This document shows positions 6,276 to 11,332 of a DNA stretch of 11,332 nucleotides, piece by piece. The stretch covers positions 1-11,332 of the forward strand of contig JAFOAB010000309.1 in assembly GCA_017382555.1 (NCBI GenBank), given 5' to 3'. Within the stretch, counting starts at the first letter, position 1; each line of letters starts with the position of its first letter. The DNA is from Clostridia bacterium (GTDB taxonomy: Bacteria > Bacillota > Clostridia > Oscillospirales > CAG-272). Below the pieces are notes generated by a model that did not search any database, was not told the DNA's origin, and worked only from the letters and a program-made list of their open reading frames with translations. The translations under genes and the position numbers were made by a program.

Positions 6276-6306
6276 TGTGAGCTTATCCATTTGGAATAAG
6301 CTCACA
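6276..6306 (-). other. Perfect hairpin across the recD2 stop codon
   Basis: TGTGAGCTTAT (6276-6286) and ATAAGCTCACA (6296-6306) are perfect 11-nt inverted arms around a 9-nt loop. The recD2 stop codon (6283-6285) lies in one arm. No T tract follows on either strand, so it looks like a 3'-end stabilising stem or repeat junction rather than an intrinsic terminator. Confidence 0.6.
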
Positions 6307-8499
6307 TATCCTTCTCGCAAGTCCGCTGTAGCGCACCGCACGGCTGTCATTATTCACCATATTCTCAAGTATCTGCTTACTGCCCACCAAAATAACGTAG
6401 GTGCGCGCGCGGGTTATAGCCGTATACAGCATATTGCGCGTTTGCAGCATGGGCGCACACGCACTAAGCGGTATTACCGCAATCGGATATTCAGAGCCTT
6501 GGCTTTTGTGCACCGTTATTGCATATGCGTGCTCTATATCCTCAAAATCCGCTATGGGATACTGCACAACTCTATCGTCAAAGCGTATCTGCGCTCCGCC
6601 CGTTGACGGGTCGAACTTCAGAAGCGTTCCGATATCGCCGTTGAACACTCCCCTGCCCTCACGGGTGCCGAGCTTCCACTCCAGCTCATAATTATTGCGC
6701 GTTTGCATTACCTTGTCGCCCTCGCGGAACAGCCTTCCGCCTATCTCCTTTTCCGCCTTGCCGGGGGCTGCGGGATTAAGGCGATCGCGCAAAATGATAT
6801 TCAGATTTTCCGTACCTGCGGCACCGCGACGGCTTGGGCAGATGACCTGCACCCCGCGCTTGCCCATATCGCCATAGCTTTTCGGCAGGCGGCGCGCACA
6901 AAGATCCGCAACCGTCTCCGCACACGTCTGCGCGTTATCGCGCACAAGGAAGAAGAAATCCTCCGTGGTGCTGTCGGTTACGGGCATCTCACCCCTGTTT
7001 ACCGCGTGCGCGTTACGCACGATAAGGCTTTTTTCCGCCTGACGGAATATCTCCGTAAGTCGGACGGTGGAGAACGCATCGCTTTCTATAATACTTGCAA
7101 GCACGTTGCCCGCACCGACGGGGGGAAGCTGATCGTTATCTCCGATAAAGATAACCCTGCAGCCGTTACGCACCGCACGCAGAAGCGCACGGCACAGATA
7201 TATATCCAGCATACTTGCTTCGTCAATTATTATTACTCTCGCCTCAATGGGCGTTTTTTCGTCGCGCAAGAACTGCGGCTCCGCCTCCTCACCCTGAAAA
7301 TCCATTTCAAGCAGGCGGTGGATCGTTTTTGCCTCGTGGCGCGTTGCCTCGCTCATTCGCTTTGCGGCTCTGCCCGTGGGGGCGGCAAGGGCGCATTCCT
7401 GTCCCATCTCCTCAAAAATACGGATGAGCGCAAGTATAACGGTGGTCTTACCCGTTCCGGGACCACCCGTAATTACGGAAACGCCCGATTCCACGGCGCT
7501 GAAGATAGCGCGTTTTTGAAGCGGTGCGAATTTTATTCCGCTTTCCGCCTCTATCATCGCTATTATTCCGTCCGCATCCTCAATGCCGATACGCGCACAG
7601 CTTCCGTCTATCTCCGCAAGGCGCTGGGCTACGTCGCGCTCCGCATTCCACATATTGCGCCTGAAGATAAGCCCCGTATGCCCCTCGCACACAAGCTCAC
7701 CGCATTTGATAAGCTCGTCCCTTTGTGCGTTTACCGTTTCCGCATCCGCAGAAATAAGGCGGCATACCTCGTCCGCAAGCATATCGGGCGGCAAACAGCA
7801 ATGCCCGTTTGCGGACGCGGAGTCAAGCACGTGGCAAATTGCGCACTGCACGCGATATGCGGCATTACCCGCAAAGCCGATGGCGGTGGCAAGCTTGTCC
7901 GCACGCGCAAAGCCGATGCCCTCAAATTCAGACGCAAGGCGATAGGGATTTTCCTCCACAAGTCGTGCGGAGGCACTTCCCCATCTTTTATACACGCGCA
8001 TAGCCATAGCGGGGGAAAGAATGTCGCCGCACATCATAAGAAGCGAGCGCATACCCGATCTTTTTCCAAAGCTTTCGCCTATCTCACGCGCCTTTTTTGC
8101 GGATATACCGGGGATCTCCGCAAGCCAGAGGGGATGCTTGTCCAGTATCTCAAAGGCTTTTTCGCCAAAGCGGTCTATTATCTTTACTGCCGTTTTCGGT
8201 CCGATACCGGGGACGGCACCCGATGCGAGATAGCGGAGCATTGCCTCCGCACCTGCGGGGAGCTGACGCTCGTATTCCTTTACACGCAGCTGCTTGCCGT
8301 ACTCGGCATGCTTCATCCACTCGCCGATTGCGGTAAGCGTTTCGCCCTCCGCAATATCGGGCATAATGCCGACAAGGGTGTATTCCTCCTTGCCGCTTTG
8401 GATGCGCACGACGGAATACCCCGTATCCTCGCTTTTATACACCACCTGCGTTACCGCGCCGGAAAGCTTTTGTTCATTTTCTTTTAATTCTTCTCTCAC
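6283..8499 (-). CDS. recD2: RecD2-type ATP-dependent DNA helicase (SF1B)
   Basis: A 738-residue 5'-3' superfamily 1B helicase of the RecBC-independent RecD2 class, associated with repair and replication-fork maintenance. An N-terminal OB-like region (about 10-80) precedes helix-hairpin-helix segments AVPGIGPKTA (95-104), EIPGISAKKA (128-137) and EGIGFARADKLA (193-204). The motor motifs are Walker A GGPGTGKTT (345-353), Walker B IIIDEASM (423-430), GDNDQLPPVG (453-462), FNGDIG (619-624), TVHKSQGSEYP (662-672) and LYTAITRAR (691-699). All are intact and length is typical. GTG 8499 is chosen since GGAGG lies 6 nt upstream; an upstream GTG at 8517 has no ribosome site. The start overlaps the 43-residue ORF by 26 nt, suggesting coupled translation. 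In other Clostridia recD2 often sits near metK, as here. Confidence 0.94.
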   Translation of the reverse strand: MREELKENEQKLSGAVTQVVYKSEDTGYSVVRIQSGKEEYTLVGIMPDIAEGETLTAIGEWMKHAEYGKQLRVKEYERQLPAGAEAMLRYLASGAVPGIGPKTAVKIIDRFGEKAFEILDKHPLWLAEIPGISAKKAREIGESFGKRSGMRSLLMMCGDILSPAMAMRVYKRWGSASARLVEENPYRLASEFEGIGFARADKLATAIGFAGNAAYRVQCAICHVLDSASANGHCCLPPDMLADEVCRLISADAETVNAQRDELIKCGELVCEGHTGLIFRRNMWNAERDVAQRLAEIDGSCARIGIEDADGIIAMIEAESGIKFAPLQKRAIFSAVESGVSVITGGPGTGKTTVILALIRIFEEMGQECALAAPTGRAAKRMSEATRHEAKTIHRLLEMDFQGEEAEPQFLRDEKTPIEARVIIIDEASMLDIYLCRALLRAVRNGCRVIFIGDNDQLPPVGAGNVLASIIESDAFSTVRLTEIFRQAEKSLIVRNAHAVNRGEMPVTDSTTEDFFFLVRDNAQTCAETVADLCARRLPKSYGDMGKRGVQVICPSRRGAAGTENLNIILRDRLNPAAPGKAEKEIGGRLFREGDKVMQTRNNYELEWKLGTREGRGVFNGDIGTLLKFDPSTGGAQIRFDDRVVQYPIADFEDIEHAYAITVHKSQGSEYPIAVIPLSACAPMLQTRNMLYTAITRARTYVILVGSKQILENMVNNDSRAVRYSGLARRICELIPNG

Positions 8500-8605
8500 T
8501 TTTCTCCTCCGACGCACGGCTTTTTCTGTCTATTATCAGATAAAGCTCTCTTAATGCGCAAAACACTCCGTAAACGGCAAAAACGCAAATAAATATCTCA
8601 AACAT
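8474..8605 (-). CDS. Small single-span membrane protein, 43 residues, function unknown
   Basis: ATG 8605 has an excellent ribosome site (GGAGG 6 nt upstream) and the frame runs 43 codons to TGA at 8474-8476. The product starts MFEIFICVFAVYGVFCAL, giving one hydrophobic helix at about 3-26, and ends in a highly charged tail (RKSRASEEKSERRIKRK). Positive charges after the helix suggest an outside N-terminus and a cytoplasmic tail. Its last 26 nt overlap the recD2 GTG in another frame, an arrangement typical of translational coupling. Only the ribosome site, hydrophobicity and overlap support it; I do not recognise a family. It may be a true microprotein or mainly a translated leader that couples recD2 to the structured upstream RNA. 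It is not toxin-antitoxin-like from visible context. Confidence 0.68.
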   Translation of the reverse strand: MFEIFICVFAVYGVFCALRELYLIIDRKSRASEEKSERRIKRK

Positions 8606-8607
8606 AA

Positions 8608-8647
8608 CACCCCTCCGATTTCAGGATATGCCAAAACCGAAGGGGTG
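8608..8647 (-). promoter_or_regulatory. Leader hairpin burying the Shine-Dalgarno of the small ORF
   Basis: In the minus-strand RNA, 8647-8633 pairs continuously with 8622-8608 for 15 bp around a 10-nt loop (8632-8623). The GGAGG ribosome site (8616-8612) is wholly inside the stem and the ATG starts 2 nt after it. Three positions are G-U wobbles, which in the plus strand would be A-C mismatches, so the fold belongs to the minus-strand transcript. The predicted transcript starts near 8649, right at the stem's base. The form fits a thermosensor, a protein-binding operator or constitutive damping of translation. Confidence 0.6.
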
Positions 8648-8655
8648 CCACTCTC

Positions 8656-8683
8656 ATTATACCGCCTTATGCCCCAATGTCAT
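8656..8683 (-). promoter_or_regulatory. Promoter of the small ORF-recD2 unit, formed by repeat sequence
   Basis: On the minus strand ATGACA (8683-8678) lies 16 nt from a perfect TATAAT (8661-8656). The -35 is the conserved 'gatgaca' end of the repeat core and the -10 lies in the extended outer arm of composite copy B. It is the only good promoter between metK and recD2. Confidence 0.62.
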
Positions 8684-8784
8684 CCTCGAGCGGAGGTACG
8701 CCCTTTCGAGATTCTTCGCGTTGCTCGAGAATGACACGAAAGGGCGTACCGAAGCGAAGGATCTTTCGGGGCATAAGGTATAAC
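8656..8784. repeat. Nested hairpin repeat, composite copy B
   Basis: Outer arms CCTTATGCCCC/GGGGCATAAGG (8665-8675, 8768-8778) extend to TTATACC matches at both ends with a 3-nt bulge. Outer core halves (8676-8694, 8751-8767) surround an inner unit with perfect 14-bp arms GGTACGCCCTTTCG/CGAAAGGGCGTACC (8695-8708, 8737-8750) and a 28-nt core (8709-8736). Outer and inner cores are the same family in opposite orientations, as in copy A. It lies just downstream of metK and may block readthrough, although no T tract is present. Confidence 0.82.
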
Positions 8785-8797
8785 ATTTATTTTCAGC

Positions 8798-9964
8798 TTA
8801 TTTCAGCTTTTCTGCAAGATCTCTTGCTTCCCACAGCACGTTCAGATCCTCTCTGCCCATATGGCCGTAAGCGGAAAGCTGACGGTAGATGGGGCGGCGG
8901 AGACCGAACTTCTCGATAATAGCGGCGGGGCGGAGGTCAACGAGTGCGCTTACCTTTTCCGCAATCTCCGCATCGCTTATCTTACCGGTACCAAAGGTGT
9001 CAACACGTACGGAAAGGGGACGCGCAACGCCGATAGCGTATGCAAGCTGAACCTCCGCACGGCGTGCAAGGCCTGCGGCAACGATATTCTTTGCAAGATA
9101 TCTTGCGGCATAGCAAGCACTGCGGTCAACCTTCGTGGGATCCTTACCGCTGAATGCACCGCCGCCGTGACGTGCGTATCCGCCGTAGGTGTCAACGATG
9201 ATCTTTCTGCCGGTAAGACCGGTATCACCCTGAGGACCGCCCACAACGAAGCGTCCCGTGGGGTTTACGTATATCTTGGTGTTCTCATCAATAAGCTTTG
9301 CGGGGCAGATCTTATAGATAACCTCGCGGCAGATATCCTCGCGGATCTGCTCCTGAGTAACCTCGGGATCATGCTGAGAGGATACAACGATAGCCTCCAG
9401 ACGAACGGGCTCATCACCCTCGTACTCAACGGTTACCTGAGTCTTTCCGTCGGGACGGAGGTAGGGCAGGGTCTTGGAGAGGCGAACCTCGTCAAGGCGC
9501 TTTGCAAGCGCGTGTGCAAGGGAGATGGGAAGGGGCATCAGCTCGGGCGTTTCGTCACACGCATAGCCGAACATAAGTCCCTGGTCGCCCGCACCGGTGT
9601 CAAGACCGTCGCTCTCGCCCTGCTTTGCCTCAAGGCACTTGTCAACACCCATAGCAATATCGGGGGACTGACCGTGGATGGAGTTGAGCACTGCGCAGGT
9701 ATCAGCATCAAAGCCGTACTTTGCGCGGGTATAGCCGATCTCACGAACCGCGGTTCTTACTATTTCCTCCACATCGGGATGTGCGGTAGTGGTTATCTCA
9801 CCCATTACGCAAACAACACCGGTGGTGGTAAAGGACTCGCACGCAACGCGGGCAGCGGGATCCACTGCAAGGATAGCGTCAAGCACAGAGTCGCTTATGC
9901 GGTCACACATTTTATCGGGGTGACCCATTGTAACCGATTCACTTGTAAAAAGCTTTCTTTCCAT
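8798..9964 (-). CDS. metK: S-adenosylmethionine synthetase
   Basis: A 388-residue methionine adenosyltransferase, making SAM from methionine and ATP with release of phosphate and pyrophosphate; cytosolic, normally a tetramer. It begins MERKLFTSESVTMGHPDK, with the conserved HPDK at 15-18. The ATP-binding hexapeptide region GAGDQGLMFGYA is at 124-135 and the phosphate-binding loop GGGAFSGKDPTKVDRSA at 267-283. No key residue appears missing. ATG 9964 is chosen (AGAGGA just upstream); the open frame continues to 10024 but only through the riboswitch expression platform. It is a single-gene unit controlled by the upstream SAM-I riboswitch, closing the feedback loop on its own product. Repeat copy B follows the stop. 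Confidence 0.97.
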   Translation of the reverse strand: MERKLFTSESVTMGHPDKMCDRISDSVLDAILAVDPAARVACESFTTTGVVCVMGEITTTAHPDVEEIVRTAVREIGYTRAKYGFDADTCAVLNSIHGQSPDIAMGVDKCLEAKQGESDGLDTGAGDQGLMFGYACDETPELMPLPISLAHALAKRLDEVRLSKTLPYLRPDGKTQVTVEYEGDEPVRLEAIVVSSQHDPEVTQEQIREDICREVIYKICPAKLIDENTKIYVNPTGRFVVGGPQGDTGLTGRKIIVDTYGGYARHGGGAFSGKDPTKVDRSACYAARYLAKNIVAAGLARRAEVQLAYAIGVARPLSVRVDTFGTGKISDAEIAEKVSALVDLRPAAIIEKFGLRRPIYRQLSAYGHMGREDLNVLWEARDLAEKLK

Positions 9965-9982
9965 TTTTTCCTCTTTCGGCGT

Positions 9983-10015
9983 AAAAAAGCACCCCCGACT
10001 ACCCGAGAGTGCTTT
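9983..10015 (-). terminator. Riboswitch-controlled intrinsic terminator ahead of metK
   Basis: On the minus strand a 13-bp stem (30 nt, 10015-9986, several G-U pairs) with a GTAG loop runs into six T residues (9988-9983). Its 5' arm CTCTCGGG (10009-10002) is complementary to CCCGAGAG at the aptamer's 3' side, giving the alternative antiterminator. Confidence 0.9.
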
Positions 10016-10019
10016 GTAT

Positions 10020-10107
10020 CTCATCTCTCGGGATTTAGCACCTTTTTTGCTTTTGCAAACAGGTTGCCGGGCTTCATCGGGCCAGTCCCTCCGCCACTCT
10101 TGATAAG
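10020..10107 (-). promoter_or_regulatory. SAM-I (S-box) riboswitch aptamer of metK
   Basis: The minus strand carries the S-box signature in order: CTTATCAAGAGTGG, the kink-turn and pseudoknot stretch CGGAGGGACTGGCCCGATGA, GCCCGGCAACC, a variable P3 (TTTGC-aaaa-GCAAA), GGTGCTAAATCC and GAGAGATGAG. P1 pairs CTTATC (10107-10102) with GATGAG (10025-10020). SAM binding stabilises P1 and permits the terminator at 9983-10015; low SAM favours antitermination and metK expression. Confidence 0.97.
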
Positions 10108-10128
10108 AATTTATTATTTAACTGCGTA

Positions 10129-10157
10129 ATTGTAACATATAAAAATGCAAATTGCAA
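10129..10157 (-). promoter_or_regulatory. Promoter of the metK riboswitch transcript
   Basis: On the minus strand TTGCAA (10157-10152), a 17-nt spacer and TACAAT (10134-10129) with an extended TGT just before the -10. Transcription would start near 10122, about 15 nt before the aptamer. Confidence 0.7.
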
Positions 10158-10173
10158 TACCGAATTCGCTTTT

Positions 10174-10653
10174 TTACAGCAAAAAATCAAGAAATCCGAG
10201 CGCACCGTAGGCAATAAGCGTTATTACCGCGCCCGCAATGATAACACCGCAGAACACGGAGATAAGCGAGTGCTTCAGACGCATCTCCATAAGTGCCGCG
10301 ATAAGCGAGCCGGTCCAGGCGCCCGTACCGGGTGCGGGAATGGCAACGAAGAGCATCAGACCTATCGTTGCGTATTTGCTTACCTTGTCCGATTTTTTAG
10401 CCGCACGCGCCTCAAGCCACAGGGCTATCTTCGCAAGCCTCGGCACACCCTTCATCCAGTTCAAAATTGCACGGATGAAGATCAAAATAAACGGCACCGG
10501 CAGAAAATTGCCGATAACGCTGACTATGTAATTTACGTACCACGGCAATCCCATTGCCGCGCCTATCGGTATCGCACCGCGCAGCTCGATTATTGGCACC
10601 ATGGAAATGAGGAACGTGTATATCGCGTCCCAAAGCTCAAAGGTATCGGGCAT
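10174..10653 (-). CDS. COG2426 / small multi-drug export family membrane protein
   Basis: A 159-residue, very hydrophobic protein with about four helices. The two family landmarks are present: IIELRGAIPIG at 21-31 in the first helix region and IPAPGTGAWTG at 105-115, with a basic loop (RAAKKSDKVSKYA, 83-95) between. The 'small multi-drug export' family name (PF06695) is historical and transport activity is not established for most members; the fold is thought to be related to DedA/VTT proteins. ATG 10653 is supported by GAGG 6 nt upstream. It has its own strong promoter at 10682-10710. No terminator lies between it and metK, so readthrough would enter the SAM riboswitch. Confidence 0.8.
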   Translation of the reverse strand: MPDTFELWDAIYTFLISMVPIIELRGAIPIGAAMGLPWYVNYIVSVIGNFLPVPFILIFIRAILNWMKGVPRLAKIALWLEARAAKKSDKVSKYATIGLMLFVAIPAPGTGAWTGSLIAALMEMRLKHSLISVFCGVIIAGAVITLIAYGALGFLDFLL

Positions 10654-10681
10654 TTTCCACCTCGTATTATTTACTTCTTAC

Positions 10682-10710
10682 ATTCTACCACACCGCACGG
10701 GCAGTGTCAA
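10682..10710 (-). promoter_or_regulatory. Strong sigma-A promoter of the COG2426 gene
   Basis: On the minus strand a perfect TTGACA (10710-10705), a 17-nt spacer and TAGAAT (10687-10682). It starts 5 nt past the stop of the upstream VTT gene and would initiate near 10675, leaving a leader of about 22 nt. Confidence 0.85.
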
Positions 10711-10714
10711 CTTG

Positions 10715-11332
10715 CTATTTTATCCTTCCGTATTTTTTGCGGAAGGTAAAAAAAGCAATAACGATAAGCACAGCATCAATGCCGAGCATCACCCAAAAGG
10801 CCGGGCTACCCCTGCCGACAGCGGCACCGCCGAGAAGCGTTACCCATATCATACCGGGTGTTATGCCGAGCATACTGCTTACAAAAAACGCAGGATAGCT
10901 TGCCTTCATTGTGCCGAAGAACAGCCCAAGAAGATCGCTTGGCAGGCTTAGCACGCGTAAGGTGAGCGAAAGCGCAAACGTATGCCCACGCTCTCCCTCC
11001 GCCACTCTGCGCAGAAGCGCATTCTTTTCAAGCGCTCTTTGCATAAGCGGTCCGCCCGCCTGCGAGCGACCGACGAAGTACGGAAGCGAAACGCAGATAG
11101 CCGTGCCGATCAAATTGATAATAAGCGCCTCCCAAAACGGGAAAAGCAGACCTGCGGCGGCAACGGGAATGTTATAAAGCACGAACACCGTCATGCTTTT
11201 TATTGCAAAAAGCAAAATTATCAGCAGAGCGGTGACTATTCTGTTACTGCCCGCAAGACGCTCGTATATCCCCTCCGCCGTGAGGCTATCCCCCGACGTG
11301 AGCAGAAACACCGCCGCGCCGATGACGAACAC
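10715..11332 (-). CDS. TVP38/TMEM64 (VTT-domain) family membrane protein, 5' end missing
   Basis: The visible 205 residues end at TAG 10715-10717 and run off the right edge; the GTG at the very edge is probably an internal Val since hydrophobic sequence starts there. Helices surround the VTT signature: NIPVAAAGLLFPFWEALIIN with LIGTAICVSLPYFVGR in the first half, a charged segment (about 96-117), then TLRVLSLPSDLLGLFFGTM and SSMLGITPGMIWVTLLGGAA, and a basic C-terminus FRKKYGRIK. VTT/DedA-superfamily proteins are linked to lipid scrambling or polyprenyl-phosphate handling and membrane homeostasis; a specific role cannot be given. It lies upstream of the COG2426 gene, which has its own promoter. 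No terminator is recognised after its stop. Confidence 0.85.
   Translation of the reverse strand: MFVIGAAVFLLTSGDSLTAEGIYERLAGSNRIVTALLIILLFAIKSMTVFVLYNIPVAAAGLLFPFWEALIINLIGTAICVSLPYFVGRSQAGGPLMQRALEKNALLRRVAEGERGHTFALSLTLRVLSLPSDLLGLFFGTMKASYPAFFVSSMLGITPGMIWVTLLGGAAVGRGSPAFWVMLGIDAVLIVIAFFTFRKKYGRIK

Noticed and set aside
6703..8487. 594-codon open frame on the plus strand opposite recD2
   Set aside because: Recd2 on the other strand has all helicase motifs; the plus frame gives a His/Arg/Cys/Tyr-rich product with no domain and is a by-product of codon bias.
9965..10024. N-terminal extension of MetK to 10024
   Set aside because: The extension is encoded by the riboswitch terminator; the conserved MetK N-terminus and ribosome site start at 9964.
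8861..10129. 422-codon plus-strand frame opposite metK and its riboswitch
   Set aside because: It runs straight through the conserved SAM-I riboswitch and metK and encodes no recognisable motif.
10724..10746. CCTTCCG/CGGAAGG hairpin as terminator of the VTT gene
   Set aside because: It lies inside the last codons of the gene and has no T tract on the correct side.

Overview
The window reads as a chromosomal segment of an anaerobic, probably gut-dwelling member of the Clostridia (Bacillota). Supporting signs are a SpoIIQ-like M23 protein behind a candidate forespore sigma-F promoter, an S-box (SAM-I) riboswitch on metK, Bacillota-type AGGAGG ribosome binding sites, and intergenic hairpin repeats of a kind I remember from gut Clostridia. 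I cannot name the genus. Apart from the cut gene at the left edge and the SpoIIQ-like gene, every gene lies on the minus strand.

Layout, left to right. (1) 1-161 is the 3' end of a plus-strand gene resembling the C-terminus of a GH2 glycosidase. It converges on a Crp/Fnr-family regulator (206-880, minus) with a perfect 15-bp bidirectional terminator between them. (2) The regulator is divergent from a SpoIIQ-like gene (1028-1774, plus); the 147-bp gap carries a promoter for each. (3) 1775-1919 holds two hairpin repeats, one of which doubles as terminator for the minus-strand operon. (4) 1920-5827 is a three-gene operon read mreB/mbl -> MATE exporter -> pepD, with gaps of 4 and 16 nt and one good promoter at 5901-5929. 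(5) 5873-6282, about 410 bp without a gene, is a stack of repeat families. (6) 6283-8605 is a two-gene unit: an undescribed 43-residue membrane ORF overlapping the start of recD2. (7) 8606-8797 holds that unit's leader, its promoter and a nested hairpin repeat. (8) 8798-10157 is metK with a complete SAM-I riboswitch, intrinsic terminator and promoter. (9) 10174-10653 is a COG2426-type small membrane protein with its own promoter, and 10715-11332 is a TVP38/TMEM64 (VTT-domain) membrane protein whose 5' end is outside the window.

The protein-coding content is mostly housekeeping: SAM synthesis, recombination/replication helicase, cell shape, peptide turnover, efflux and engulfment. The unusual content is between genes. 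Five copies of one hairpin unit occur; four form two 'hairpin inside the loop of a hairpin' composites with matching insertion point and relative orientation, and the core stem shows a compensatory change (ATTCT/AGAAT versus ATCCT/AGGAT). One composite appears to supply both the -35 and the -10 of the recD2-unit promoter. The leader from that promoter can fold into a 15-bp stem that buries the Shine-Dalgarno of the small ORF, and its three imperfect positions are G-U wobbles only in the minus-strand RNA.

No tRNA, rRNA, CRISPR array, transposase or phage gene is visible. No alignment or folding program was run; all family calls rest on motifs read by eye.
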